A stretch of 51,103 nucleotides of DNA from Flavobacterium caeni (GCF_900101895.1 NZ_FMVF01000017.1:1-51103), one strand, 5' to 3'; shown: positions 36,467 through 46,265, counted from the first letter of the stretch. Translations and numbers: made by a program. Notes: generated from the letters alone by a model not told the origin.

Positions 36467-38923
36467 ATGTCTTTGATTGCTGTTTCTCGTTTTTCATTGT
36501 TTTTGCTTTTGATGGGATATTTGGCCGGATGCTCGGGCGCCAAGGATACGACGCGTTCCCATACGCTTTTGTCCGACGGCTGGAAATTCTCGCGATCAAC
36601 CGATGACACGGCGTCGGCTACAAACTTCGACGATTCGGGCTGGGAAAAAGTATCCATCCCGCACGATTGGGCCATCACCGGGCCTTTCGACAAGGAATGG
36701 GACCGACAGGTAGTGGCCATAGAGCAGAACAACGAAAAAATACCGACAGAGAAAACCGGGCGCACCGGCGCGTTGCCACACATCGGCACAGGCTGGTACC
36801 GAAAGACCTTTACCCTACCCGATTTCAAGCCCGGTAAACAAGCGCTGCTCGTTTTTGACGGCGCGATGAGCCAGCCCGTGGTGTACCTTAACGGCAAGCA
36901 GGTCGGGCAATGGGCTTATGGATATGCCTATTTTTACATCGACATCAGCAAGGATTTGTTGCCCAACCAAACCAATACGTTGGCGGTCAAACTGACGAAC
37001 CTGCCGTTCTCGTCGCGTTGGTACCCCGGTGCGGGATTGTACCGCAAAGTGAGCCTTATTGTCAAGAACCCCGAGAATTTTGAGCAATGGGGCACGTTCA
37101 TCACCACGCCAAAAATCGACGCGAATTCCGCAACCGTCAACATAAAAGCCAAAACCGCCGGACAAAACCTGACGATGTCCACAAGGATCGAAGACGCCAA
37201 CGGAACTACCGTCGCCACGTTCCAAAATGAACAAACCGCAAAAGATACCTTCGAGCAAAACCTGACCGTAAAAGCACCACATTTGTGGAGTCCCGAAACG
37301 CCTTATCTGTATACGGCGGTCACCGAGTTGTACGCCAACGGCACGCTCAAGGATGTACAATCGATCAAATTCGGCATCCGATCGGTCGAATACAGCGCCG
37401 CAAAAGGATTTGTCCTCAACGGCAAGGCCACCAAATTCAAGGGCGTTTGCCTGCACCACGACCTTGGGCCGCTGGGTGCCGCAATCAACAAATCGGCGTT
37501 GCGCAGACAGTTGACGATTTTAAAGGACTTGGGCTGCAATGCCATCCGTTCGTCGCACAACATGCCTTCTATCGAACAGCTCGAACTGGCCGACGAAATG
37601 GGCTTTTTGTTCCTGGCCGAAAGCTTCGACGAATGGGGCAAACCCAAGGTCGAAAACGGCTACAACCTGTTCTTCGAGCAGTATGCCGAAAAAGACGTCG
37701 CCAACCTCGTACGCGCCACGCGCAACCACCCGAGCATCGTGATGTGGAGCGCCGGTAACGAGGTGCCCGACCAATACGGCGCCGAAGGCTTGGTACGCGC
37801 CAAATTCCTGCAAGACGTGTTCCATCGCGAAGATCCGACGCGCCCCGTTACCGTGGGGATGGACCAGGTCAAGCAAACCATGGAATCGGGTTTTGGCGCG
37901 CTGCTCGATATCCCCGGGCTCAACTACCGCACGCATTTGTATGAAGACGCGCACAAGGCGTTTCCGCAAGGGTTTATCCTGGGTTCTGAAACCGCGTCGA
38001 CCATCAGTTCGCGTGGCGTCTACAAGTTTCCTGTCGAACCCGCCAAGGACAAAAACTATCCGGACCACCAGTGTTCTTCCTACGATTTGGAGTCCTGCGT
38101 ATGGTCGAATTTGCCCGAAGACGATTTTATCTTGCAGGACGACAAGCCTTGGGTCATCGGTGAATTTGTATGGACCGGATTCGACTATTTGGGCGAACCG
38201 TGGCCGTACGACGAGCACTGGCCGTCGCGCAGCTCTTATTTCGGTATCTCGGATTTGGCCGGATTGCCCAAGGACAGGTATTATCTGTACCGAAGCCGAT
38301 GGAACACCCAGGACGAAACGCTGCACATGCTCCCGCACTGGAACTGGGAAGGGCGCGAAGGCCAAACCACACCGGTTTTTGTCTATACGAATTACGACAG
38401 CGCCGAATTGTTCGTCAACGGCAAAAGCATGGGCATCCAACAAAAAACAAAGGACAAAACGCCGCAACACCGCTACCGCCTGATGTGGATGGATGTCAAG
38501 TACGAGCCCGGCACGGTCAAGGTGGTCGCTTTTGACAAGGACGGAAAACCCGTTGCGCAAAAAGAAATGAAAACCGCCGGAAAACCGCACCGCATTGTAC
38601 TCGATCCAGATGTGAAGACCCTCAAGGCCGACGGCCAAGACCTTTCTTTTGTGACGGTTTCGGTGGTCGACAAAAACGGCATCCCGTGCCCAACGGCCAC
38701 CAACCAGATGCATTTCAAGGTCTCTGGACAAGGAACCTACAAGGCGGCGTGCAATGGCGATGCGACGTCGCTCGAAGTGTTCCATTTGCCAACGATGAAA
38801 CTCTTTAGCGGCAAATTGGTCGTGCTCGTGCAATCGACCCAAGCGGCAGGCGACATCACGCTCGAGGTTTCGGCCGACGGCTTACAAACGGGAAGCGTGG
38901 GGCTTAAGTCGGTAAAACCCTAA
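36467..38923 (+). CDS. GH2 family beta-galactosidase-like lipoprotein
   Basis: This 818-residue enzyme of glycoside hydrolase family 2 has a lipoprotein signal with lipobox GYLAGC. It has the sugar-binding jelly-roll (LSDGWKFSRSTDD ... VSIPHDWAITGPFDKEWD ... GTGWYRKTFTLP), an Ig-like domain, a catalytic barrel (FKGVCLHHDLGPLG, AIRSSHNMPS, acid/base Glu in WSAGNEVPDQ, nucleophile Glu candidate in LGSETAST) and a DUF4982-type C-terminal domain (VYTNYDSAELFVNGKSMG). The open frame extends to 36008, but that part lies over the YegP gene; ATG 36467 precedes the signal. The exact sugar cannot be read from the sequence. Confidence 0.88.
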   Translation: MSLIAVSRFSLFLLLMGYLAGCSGAKDTTRSHTLLSDGWKFSRSTDDTASATNFDDSGWEKVSIPHDWAITGPFDKEWDRQVVAIEQNNEKIPTEKTGRTGALPHIGTGWYRKTFTLPDFKPGKQALLVFDGAMSQPVVYLNGKQVGQWAYGYAYFYIDISKDLLPNQTNTLAVKLTNLPFSSRWYPGAGLYRKVSLIVKNPENFEQWGTFITTPKIDANSATVNIKAKTAGQNLTMSTRIEDANGTTVATFQNEQTAKDTFEQNLTVKAPHLWSPETPYLYTAVTELYANGTLKDVQSIKFGIRSVEYSAAKGFVLNGKATKFKGVCLHHDLGPLGAAINKSALRRQLTILKDLGCNAIRSSHNMPSIEQLELADEMGFLFLAESFDEWGKPKVENGYNLFFEQYAEKDVANLVRATRNHPSIVMWSAGNEVPDQYGAEGLVRAKFLQDVFHREDPTRPVTVGMDQVKQTMESGFGALLDIPGLNYRTHLYEDAHKAFPQGFILGSETASTISSRGVYKFPVEPAKDKNYPDHQCSSYDLESCVWSNLPEDDFILQDDKPWVIGEFVWTGFDYLGEPWPYDEHWPSRSSYFGISDLAGLPKDRYYLYRSRWNTQDETLHMLPHWNWEGREGQTTPVFVYTNYDSAELFVNGKSMGIQQKTKDKTPQHRYRLMWMDVKYEPGTVKVVAFDKDGKPVAQKEMKTAGKPHRIVLDPDVKTLKADGQDLSFVTVSVVDKNGIPCPTATNQMHFKVSGQGTYKAACNGDATSLEVFHLPTMKLFSGKLVVLVQSTQAAGDITLEVSADGLQTGSVGLKSVKP

Positions 38924-39014
38924 GTTCATTTTCTGCACCTGTTTTGTTGTTGCCGAATATTTTACTTATTTTTCGGGCGGTTCGGCGAACCCAAAGCAAC
39001 AAAACCATAGCACC

Positions 39015-39458
39015 GTGTTCAAATTTGTCCCGATCATACTGCTCGCATGCCAATTGATGCAAGCCCAAAGCGATGCCATCCCGCGTTACAAGGGCGCCAT
39101 CACGTTGATCACGAACGAGGCCATCAAATTCGACAACGAATTGTTGCTCGTATACCATACCGATCCTAAGCTGTTGCCAATCCTCGAACTGGGATTGGTG
39201 TACCCCGATTTGCTTCGCGCCACCGCGGCCGTCGTAGACCCAAAAGCCGAAATCGTACACAAAATCACCATTACGGAATTCAAGATACTGTCGTCCGCCT
39301 CGCCCAAAATCAAGGAGTTTCAGTTCGTGGCGTTGTACAACGATGGCTCCAAACCCAAGTTGTTCCACCTTGAACTCACCAACGAAACAGGCCATTGGAA
39401 GATGGACATCTTGACCTTTATCCAAGGCAGTCGTGTTTTGACCTTGCGAAAAATTTAG
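39015..39458 (+). CDS. Secreted hypothetical protein
   Basis: I do not recognise this 147-residue protein. It starts at a GTG with a signal peptide (FKFVPIILLACQLMQAQ) and is predicted to be periplasmic. The body (YKGAITLITNEAIKFDNELLLVYHTD ... KLFHLELTNETGHWKMDILTFIQ) looks like a small alpha/beta domain. It lies 91 bases after the GH2 gene in the same direction. No motif gives a role. Confidence 0.6.
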   Translation: MFKFVPIILLACQLMQAQSDAIPRYKGAITLITNEAIKFDNELLLVYHTDPKLLPILELGLVYPDLLRATAAVVDPKAEIVHKITITEFKILSSASPKIKEFQFVALYNDGSKPKLFHLELTNETGHWKMDILTFIQGSRVLTLRKI

Positions 39459-39464
39459 AAGCGC

Positions 39465-40130
39465 CTACCCGACCGCCAGTTTGGGCTTTTGTTCGGTCAA
39501 ATAAACAAATTGCAGCATCGAAAAAGCCGCCACCGCGCCAAAAACATGCCATAGGAAGTGGGTACCCATCGGGAGCAGCTCCCATTTGTCGGCCACGCGA
39601 AAGAACAAGGCGAGCACAAAGGCAAACAGCGCCAACCCTACCCAAAACGCGTGCTTGAAACGCGTCGCGATCAAAAAGCCCAAGACGGGCAAAAGCACGA
39701 TCGCGCCCAGCAATGCATAATTCGTATTGATGAACCGTTGGATATCGTCTGCAAAATGCATCCGCAAGAACTGCTGCAACGCAAAATAGCCCAAAACAAT
39801 CAGCACGGCAAAATACCAGCGGGTAAGTTTGGCCAAAAACCACAGCCCTGCCGAAAGACACAGCAACATAATGGGCAGCCAATCCATGATCAAAAACACC
39901 GGCCAAATGCGCAGACCGTGGTAGAGGCTTCCGCCGATCCCGCCCACATATAGCAACGCCAACGCATAAGTCAAAAACGGAAATTCGCGCCAGCGCCCCT
40001 TGATTTGCAACGTCCACCAAATGGCCACGCCCAAGAAAAAGAGCGAGGTCACGGCATTAAACGGTTCGGGAAACAGGTTTTCCAGATTGGTCTCGGCATA
40101 CACGCCGCCGTGGTCTTTGGGAATTTGCAT
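39465..40130 (-). CDS. Ceramidase-like (CREST superfamily) membrane hydrolase
   Basis: This 221-residue integral membrane protein has about seven hydrophobic segments. It shows the spaced metal-site pattern of the CREST/alkaline ceramidase superfamily: a Ser and His in GGSLYHGLR (about 66-74), an Asp in IMDWLP and a paired His in GTHFLWHVFG near the C-terminus. CREST proteins are zinc-dependent amide hydrolases acting on lipids in the membrane. Bacteroidota can make sphingolipids, so a ceramide-type substrate is conceivable, but that is inference. It converges with the secreted protein gene at 39015. Confidence 0.75.
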   Translation of the reverse strand: MQIPKDHGGVYAETNLENLFPEPFNAVTSLFFLGVAIWWTLQIKGRWREFPFLTYALALLYVGGIGGSLYHGLRIWPVFLIMDWLPIMLLCLSAGLWFLAKLTRWYFAVLIVLGYFALQQFLRMHFADDIQRFINTNYALLGAIVLLPVLGFLIATRFKHAFWVGLALFAFVLALFFRVADKWELLPMGTHFLWHVFGAVAAFSMLQFVYLTEQKPKLAVG

Positions 40131-40189
40131 GGCGCTTGGTTTGATCCCTTAAAGATAAAAAATTGCCGATACACGCCCAACACCAACCG

Positions 40190-40684
40190 CTATTTTAGCT
40201 GACGTTGCACGACGGCGGTATGCAATACAATGCCCGTGGTGGTGGCCAGGTTCAGGCTTTCGACCGCGCCGCGCATGGCGATGGTTACGCAAAACGCGCA
40301 TGCGTCCAACACCAGCTGGGTCAAGCCATTGGCTTCGTCGCCAAACCAGATCGCGAGTTTGGGCGCATCGAATCGGGCCTCGTGGAGCAAAAAATTCCGG
40401 TCTCCGCCGTGCGGCGATGTCCCTATTGAAAGAAAGTCATTTTGGGAAAGATAGTCAAGGCATTGCTGCGCGGTATCGAACCGACGGATACGCGTAAATT
40501 GCACCGCCCCCGAGGAGTGTTTGAGCAGCGTCTTTCTTTTGCGGAGTACTTCCAAATCGTCTTCGAGCCTATGGAGCCCGTCCACTACAAACAACTGGTC
40601 TATACCCAACGCATTGACGTTGCGGATCACATGCCCGATGTTGATGATGTAGTTGGGATTTTCGAGTACGGCTATGAGTTCCAT
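40190..40684 (-). CDS. TrmH/SpoU family RNA methyltransferase
   Basis: This 164-residue SPOUT methyltransferase is the size of a minimal, catalytic-domain-only enzyme. The three SpoU motifs are visible: motif 1 ENPNYIINIGHVIRNVNALGID, motif 2 LAIWFGDEANGL and motif 3 MRGAVESLNLATTTGIVLH, which form the SAM-binding knot. It likely 2'-O-methylates tRNA or rRNA; the target cannot be told. The length resembles TrmL/TrmH-like short forms. Confidence 0.88.
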   Translation of the reverse strand: MELIAVLENPNYIINIGHVIRNVNALGIDQLFVVDGLHRLEDDLEVLRKRKTLLKHSSGAVQFTRIRRFDTAQQCLDYLSQNDFLSIGTSPHGGDRNFLLHEARFDAPKLAIWFGDEANGLTQLVLDACAFCVTIAMRGAVESLNLATTTGIVLHTAVVQRQLK

Positions 40685-40742
40685 GTCACCCGATAAAATT
40701 ATGGGTTTGTCTTTAAACCTGCAAACAAAGGACGCCCGTCGG

Positions 40743-43565
40743 CTATTTTTTCTTGATCTTGAGCGATGCCGATCGCAAACCTTCGCCTGTCGCCGATAAA
40801 ATCATGTCCTCGGCGCCATCGTCTTGCTGCAGGATGATTTGCGCACAGCCGTTAAAGAGCTTTCGCTTCCACGGGCCGGACGGCACCACCACCTGGATCA
40901 CGCCGGAATTGGTGTTCGCCACATCCCAATCGTTTTTCTTACGTATGGGCGTCGCGACGATGCCCACGGTATTCTCACCGGAACGCAGCACACCCTGTGG
41001 AATCAGATATTGGTGCGGATCTTCTTTGGAACCCTGCAATAAATTCCCGTTGACAAACACAGCCGATTGCACGCCGATGGGCTGGTAAAAGAAAGTCAAT
41101 TGGGCTTTGGAATTGCCGTCGTAAACAAATTTCCCTTGGTACGCATAAGCCGCTTTGGGATTTTTGTAATCGCGGTCTTTAAAGGCAGGCTGCCATTGGC
41201 CTCCGGTGAACTTCGGAAAATTTTGCGGTAGGTCGGCACTGCGCAACGGCTGTTCCTGTAAATCTGTGATCGGCACCAAGGTAAGCGCATCGATAAACTT
41301 GTCTTTTTCCAATGATGTCGGATTGCCGTTTCCTACACCAATGATCGAGCCGCCCTTGACTTCAAAGGAAATCTCGTGATTGGCCGTCGGGATGTGCCGC
41401 CCGTGCTTGTCGGCAACCGATACCGCTACGATGGTGGTGCCGTTCGATTTTTGGTTGACGGCATTCTGCACGCTAAGCTTGATGTCTTGCGGGCTACCAG
41501 TGGTTTGGTGCTTTTCGGAAAGCACTTTCTTCCCATTTTGGTACCCCACCGCTTCGAGTGTACCGGGTTGGTAGATGACTTTCCATTCGAGATGCCCGAG
41601 CGGTTCCATCTTTTTCCGGCCTAGGCTTTTTCCGTTGTGTGTCAATTCGACCTCGTCACAATTCGAATACACCCAGACATCGATCTCCTGCCCTTCTTTG
41701 CCTTGCCAGTTCCAGTGCGGAAACAAATGCAGCATTGGTTCATTGGTCCACCAGGACTTGAGGTAATAAAAGCTGTCTTTGGGGAAACCGCATCCGTCCA
41801 TCATCCCAAAATAGGACGTTACCGATGGCCAGCCATAAGGCGTCGGCTCACCGCGGTAATCGAATCCGGTCCATACAAACATGCCTGCCAGATAGGGTCG
41901 CGTGGCATAGAACTTCCACCCTTCCTCTATGCTGTAAAAACTGGGACGCGGTTTGCGGTCGTAGGCGCTTTTGTAGTGTTGGGCATCGTCGGTAAAATAG
42001 ATGCCGCGCGTGGCAAAGGTGGAGCCTTCTTCGGTACCCATTCCGGGTTGGTGTTTGAAGTCGTTGCGGTGCGCATCGATGTCGCCATTACCCAGGTAAT
42101 TGTAGCCCATGACGTCTATCATCGATGAAATCCCGGCCTTGAAACCGCTACTGATGCCCACCGTCACCGGGCGCGTCGGATCCAGCCGCTTGGTGAACGC
42201 CTGCATGGTCGCGGTAACGCGTTCGCCGATGATGTTCCCTTCGATCTTCCATTCCTCATTACCCACCGACCAGCAAAAAACACTCGGATGGTTCCGGTCG
42301 CGACGTATCATGCGCCCCAGCTCGCCAAGATGGTAGTCGTTGGTACCCATGAGCCGCGTTTCATCGATCACCAATATCCCCAAACGGTCGCAAGCGTCCA
42401 GTAACTCGGGCGTGGGCGGATGGTGCGAACAACGGTAAGCATTGCTCCCCATTTCCTTGAGTTTGCGTATCCTGAAATCCTGCAGTGCGTCGGGCAGCGC
42501 GGTGCCAAGCCCTGCGTGGTCCTGGTGGTTGTTGGTGCCCTTTAGTTTCAGCGGTTTGTCGTTCAGGAAAAAACCCTGTTCGGGATCAAAGCGCACCGTT
42601 CGTATCCCAAAGGTGGTTTCGTAAACATCTACGATTTTGCTTTGCTGCCGAATCTTGGTCACCAACCGGTACAGGTTGGGATTGTCGATGTCCCACAATT
42701 GCGGGCCTGTGATGGTAAACACCGAAGTCGCGTCTGTCGTTAGCATAAATCCCGGCGCCGAAGATTGCTGAGTGTCGGAGGCAACCTTGTTCCCAACAGG
42801 ATCATAGATTTCGTTTGCAATTTCGACAGTTCCATGGTAGTCGCCCCGGTTCTCGATCGTGACTTGCGCCGTAATTTTTGCCGTTTGCCCTTGAACGACG
42901 CTGGTCACATAGGTGCCGTTTTGGGCGATGTGAAGCGGATGCGTCTTGAGCAAATACACATGCCTGTAAATGCCCGCGCCTTCATAGAACCAGCCTTCTT
43001 CCATCGAGGCATCGGCGCGAACGACAATCGTATTCTCGCCGCCATAGTTGACATAATCCGTTACATCATGGCTAAAGCCGGTGTATCCGCTTTCGAAAGT
43101 TCCTAAAAAATACCCGTTGAACCACACCTTGGCATTGCGAAAAACGCCGTCGAACTGGAGCTTGAGGTTGCGCCCCAAATCGGTTTGCGGGATTGCGATT
43201 TTCTTGCGGTACCAGCCAATGCTCCTGTCGGGAAACCCTTTGCCCGATTGCTTGAAACCATGGCTAAAACTGCCTTTTTCGCTAAACGGTTGTTCCACCG
43301 CCCAATCGTGCGGCAGGTCTAGTCGGCGCCAGGCACGGTCGTCAAAGGCAGGATCGGCAGGGCCGTCACCGAATCCCGTCTTGGACAAATAAGAAAAATA
43401 GGCCGTGGCATGACCATGGTCTTTTTCGGTATCGTACGTATGCCCGAACCCAAAACGCCAATCTTTGTCGAGCAATAGTTTTTCGCGGCCAGGCTGCGCA
43501 CCCACGCACCAAACCATAAAAAAGACAAAACCCGCGCACAGCAACCTTTGGAAATACGACGCCAT
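40743..43565 (-). CDS. GH2 family beta-galactosidase-like enzyme, large form
   Basis: This 940-residue periplasmic enzyme has a signal peptide (CAGFVFFMVWCVGAQ). The N-terminal jelly-roll (LDKDWRFGFGHTYDTE ... LDLPHDWAVEQPFSEKGSFSHG ... IGWYRKKIAIP), Ig-like domain and barrel (LKGTNNHQDHAGLG, AYRCSHHPPTPELLD, acid/base Glu in CWSVGNEEWK, nucleophile candidate in GMGTEEGSTFATRG) are followed by DUF4982 (VWVYSNCDEVELTHNGKSLG) and two further beta domains. It is longer than the 36467 gene and distinct in sequence, so the two are not a simple duplication. The substrate is unknown. Confidence 0.88.
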   Translation of the reverse strand: MASYFQRLLCAGFVFFMVWCVGAQPGREKLLLDKDWRFGFGHTYDTEKDHGHATAYFSYLSKTGFGDGPADPAFDDRAWRRLDLPHDWAVEQPFSEKGSFSHGFKQSGKGFPDRSIGWYRKKIAIPQTDLGRNLKLQFDGVFRNAKVWFNGYFLGTFESGYTGFSHDVTDYVNYGGENTIVVRADASMEEGWFYEGAGIYRHVYLLKTHPLHIAQNGTYVTSVVQGQTAKITAQVTIENRGDYHGTVEIANEIYDPVGNKVASDTQQSSAPGFMLTTDATSVFTITGPQLWDIDNPNLYRLVTKIRQQSKIVDVYETTFGIRTVRFDPEQGFFLNDKPLKLKGTNNHQDHAGLGTALPDALQDFRIRKLKEMGSNAYRCSHHPPTPELLDACDRLGILVIDETRLMGTNDYHLGELGRMIRRDRNHPSVFCWSVGNEEWKIEGNIIGERVTATMQAFTKRLDPTRPVTVGISSGFKAGISSMIDVMGYNYLGNGDIDAHRNDFKHQPGMGTEEGSTFATRGIYFTDDAQHYKSAYDRKPRPSFYSIEEGWKFYATRPYLAGMFVWTGFDYRGEPTPYGWPSVTSYFGMMDGCGFPKDSFYYLKSWWTNEPMLHLFPHWNWQGKEGQEIDVWVYSNCDEVELTHNGKSLGRKKMEPLGHLEWKVIYQPGTLEAVGYQNGKKVLSEKHQTTGSPQDIKLSVQNAVNQKSNGTTIVAVSVADKHGRHIPTANHEISFEVKGGSIIGVGNGNPTSLEKDKFIDALTLVPITDLQEQPLRSADLPQNFPKFTGGQWQPAFKDRDYKNPKAAYAYQGKFVYDGNSKAQLTFFYQPIGVQSAVFVNGNLLQGSKEDPHQYLIPQGVLRSGENTVGIVATPIRKKNDWDVANTNSGVIQVVVPSGPWKRKLFNGCAQIILQQDDGAEDMILSATGEGLRSASLKIKKK

Positions 43566-43731
43566 AATAAGTCATTGGTAAGAACCAAAAATAACTTATT
43601 TACCGGTGTGGCGGTAATAGTATTTTGTCAAATTCTTGAGCGTAGGGATAGGCGACACGGTTCGACGCTGTGGCGATGTCTTGGCGTCGGTAGAATTGAA
43701 GAAGTTCAGGAATCCGAAAAAAATCAAACGT

Positions 43732-45696
43732 TTATTCGATGATGATCTTTTTGGTAACCGATTGGCCTTCCGAAACGATACGTGCAAAATACACGCCTGC
43801 GGCAAGGTTTACGTGTACGTTTTCGTCCATCGTAAATTCCGATTGCATCAACCGCATACCCGACACATCGAAAATCTCGATACGGCCACGGTTCACGCCA
43901 GCGATCGTAAAGTGGTCTTTGGCGGGGTTGGGATAAATCCGTACCTGCAAGGCCTCAAATTCCCTTTGCCCGAGCGTCGGAAACCACGGATTGCCCACCT
44001 GCGCACCCCAAATATAATCGGCCAGTTCTGGATGGTCGACAAACGGGTTGCGGTTCATCTGCCAGTTGTAGATCACATTGTTGTGGTGCATCTCGAAATC
44101 GTCCGAAGGATCGGTGCCGTTCCAAACGAGCAACGTTGCTAAATCACCCATTTGCCCCGGCGTGCTGTCGGGTAAATTCCCGTTGACGACGCTCAGTGTG
44201 TTGTACCTGCAGGCCATGTAAAACAACGCGCGGGCCACGTCGCCGTGCCAGCTGCCCTGGTTGCCCGATGGGCCGTTGTAATCGTTCAGCCCGTAGTCGC
44301 GGTTGCCACGCGAAGAATTTTCGGGGCCGTCCTCGGCGCGAATGTGGTGCCCATCTGAATGGCCGGCGTTGATGTCGGCTGCACTCGTCGGTGCCCAAAT
44401 ATCGATACCGTCGGGCGTAGAGCTCGTGCCATCGGCAAAGCCACCGCGTGATTGCGGGAAAATGTGTTCGCGGTTCCAAGAACCCGTGCTGCTGGCCGTT
44501 TGCTGGTAGCGGTATTTGGCCCTGCCCTGCTCGACATACATCAACCATACTTCGTTGCTGTTGAGTGGGTTCTGGTCGGCTTGTTTAAGCATCAGTTCCA
44601 CGTCGCCATAGGTGTGCGCACGCACCACCGCAGGGTTGGCAATCACGTCCTGAATGGCTTGTTGGAGCACCGCGCCTGTCTTGCCTTCGAGGCTGTCGTA
44701 GTAACCCGCAGAAATCGTAGGCGCGACCAAACCATAGGTCGGATTGAGCGGCGTACCCCAGGCGCTGGTTGTCCAGTCGTTGTCGATTACGCGGATTTCG
44801 ATGTTGTCGTTGAGTCTTTTGTAGCCGGTGGGCAGCGGGCCGAATTTGATTTTCGCGAGTTCATCGCCTTCGTCCAAAGCATCGTCGATCAAGGTGATGT
44901 GGGTCGTGACCGAGGTTTGTCCATCGGGAATCGAAAGGTTTGTACTTCCCGAATAATCGGCCGAATCGAAAGTCCCGTTGGCAAGCGCAAAAGAAAACGA
45001 AAGCGTGCCCACAACGGGTGTTTGCGTAGAAAACGTAATGTCGAAACCATCGCCTTCGTTGTACAAATTGGCCGGCGCCGAAATGGTCACGCCGTTAAAG
45101 ACGATGCCGCTGCCGTCGTTGTTCGCGCCTGGTGTGGGCGTCTTCACCTCGTAGGTCCCGTCGAGTTTGCGTTGGATCGATTGTGTGGTACCCAACGCAT
45201 TGGCATTTTCGTTCGTATGGTAGACGATGTTGAGCAACGTCATCAACTCGGTGGGCGGCGTGGCGTTGGTGCCGTAGGCGAGCGCATCGACCAAGTTGGT
45301 AGCCGTTGCAGGCGTCAGGTACGGGAAATTCGACGCGCTGCCCAAATAAAGTGCCACGGCATCGGGGCCGTTCTGGAGCGTACTGTTCGAAGTGATCAAT
45401 TCGGGAACGGGCGAAACCAGCTGGTTGCCGAGCACAAAAATACCGTTCGCATCGGTCGAAAATCCGTCGAGATCGAGCGCAACATAACTTTTGAGACCTG
45501 TACTCGAAACAGGATCACCGTTGTAAAAAACAATCACGTAGGCATCGAGCGCAAAGTTGGCCGTCGCCGATTTGAGTTCGATGAATTCCTTGTCGTCGGT
45601 GCCCGCGGTGTCGGTGTCGAGTTCGTTGATGACCACTTGCGCGTGGGCCATCGCTCCCCAAAAAAACAACACGGCAATCCAAGTATTTTTGATCAT
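43732..45696 (-). CDS. Secreted lamin-tail/endonuclease I multidomain nuclease with T9SS sorting domain
   Basis: This 654-residue exported protein has signal peptide AVLFFWGAMAHAQ. A lamin-tail domain (about 20-190: VVINELDTDTAGTDDKEFIEL) is followed by a Calx-beta-like domain (about 195-310: YNEGDGFDITFS ... SVTTHITLIDDALDEGDEL). An endonuclease I domain (about 320-560) carries NREHIFPQSRGG, DIWAPTSAADINAGHSDGHH and SSRGNRDYG, which supply the His/Asn metal-dependent active site. A type A T9SS C-terminal domain ends in KKIIIE. It probably degrades extracellular DNA at the surface for phosphate or nutrients. Confidence 0.9.
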   Translation of the reverse strand: MIKNTWIAVLFFWGAMAHAQVVINELDTDTAGTDDKEFIELKSATANFALDAYVIVFYNGDPVSSTGLKSYVALDLDGFSTDANGIFVLGNQLVSPVPELITSNSTLQNGPDAVALYLGSASNFPYLTPATATNLVDALAYGTNATPPTELMTLLNIVYHTNENANALGTTQSIQRKLDGTYEVKTPTPGANNDGSGIVFNGVTISAPANLYNEGDGFDITFSTQTPVVGTLSFSFALANGTFDSADYSGSTNLSIPDGQTSVTTHITLIDDALDEGDELAKIKFGPLPTGYKRLNDNIEIRVIDNDWTTSAWGTPLNPTYGLVAPTISAGYYDSLEGKTGAVLQQAIQDVIANPAVVRAHTYGDVELMLKQADQNPLNSNEVWLMYVEQGRAKYRYQQTASSTGSWNREHIFPQSRGGFADGTSSTPDGIDIWAPTSAADINAGHSDGHHIRAEDGPENSSRGNRDYGLNDYNGPSGNQGSWHGDVARALFYMACRYNTLSVVNGNLPDSTPGQMGDLATLLVWNGTDPSDDFEMHHNNVIYNWQMNRNPFVDHPELADYIWGAQVGNPWFPTLGQREFEALQVRIYPNPAKDHFTIAGVNRGRIEIFDVSGMRLMQSEFTMDENVHVNLAAGVYFARIVSEGQSVTKKIIIE

Positions 45697-45824
45697 TTCG
45701 CAAAAGTTTAGCCCACAAATGTAACTGAATATTCGTCAGGATATGGACAGAAACAAAATTTAACGCAATCGCAACGTGGTGCAACGGGTTCTTTGGCCTA
45801 CTTTTGCAAAAAATTTCGAAACCG

Positions 45825-46265
45825 ATGAAAAAAATCGTGGCGTACCGCCAACTGCTTAACGTAGACCGATCTGTGACGCTCAAGGAACTCAAAACCATTT
45901 ACCGCAATGCGATGAAGGAGTACCATCCGGACAAATTCCACGACGATACCGAGGGGTTGGCCGTGGCCGAAGCCAAGAGCAAGGACATCATCGAAGCCTA
46001 CCACCACTTGGTGAGCATCAATCCGGAAACCATCGAACAAGGGCGCGAGGCCTACACCACCACGATCACGAGCGCGACCATTGTCGACTACTATTATGAG
46101 AATGTGCGGCTGCACGTGGCTTTTTCGGACGGCAGCGCGTATGAGTACATCAGCGTACCCAAAGCCACTTACGTAAAAATGGTCAACGCCGATTCGCCGG
46201 GACGTTTTGCCAAGCGGCACATTTTTGGCGCGTTTCCTTACCGGAAAGTCAGCAACGAAGAGTAA
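45825..46265 (+). CDS. J-domain protein with C-terminal KTSC domain
   Basis: This 146-residue cytoplasmic protein has an N-terminal J domain (about 1-65: YRQLLNVDRSVTLKELKTIYRNAMKEYHPDKFHD) with an intact HPD motif for stimulating DnaK. A KTSC domain follows (about 78-140: TITSATIVDYYYENVRLHVAFSDGSAYEYISVP ... SPGRFAKRHIFGAFPYRKV). KTSC domains are small beta-rich units linked to nucleic-acid or mobile-element proteins. The TTG at 45804 lies inside a TACTTTTG box, so ATG 45825 is preferred. Confidence 0.85.
   Translation: MKKIVAYRQLLNVDRSVTLKELKTIYRNAMKEYHPDKFHDDTEGLAVAEAKSKDIIEAYHHLVSINPETIEQGREAYTTTITSATIVDYYYENVRLHVAFSDGSAYEYISVPKATYVKMVNADSPGRFAKRHIFGAFPYRKVSNEE

Noticed and set aside
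37520..38842. 440-codon open frame opposite the first GH2 gene
   Set aside because: The sense strand has GH2 motifs throughout; the antisense frame has biased, unrecognisable composition.
43596..43721. Short minus-strand frame ending TKYYYRHTGK after the nuclease gene
   Set aside because: About 41 codons read somewhat protein-like from a TTG, but there is no ribosome binding site or family match to support it.
44452..45711. 419-codon open frame opposite the endonuclease I gene
   Set aside because: Composition is dominated by Arg, Val and Gly, as in antisense frames of GC-richer genes; no motif.
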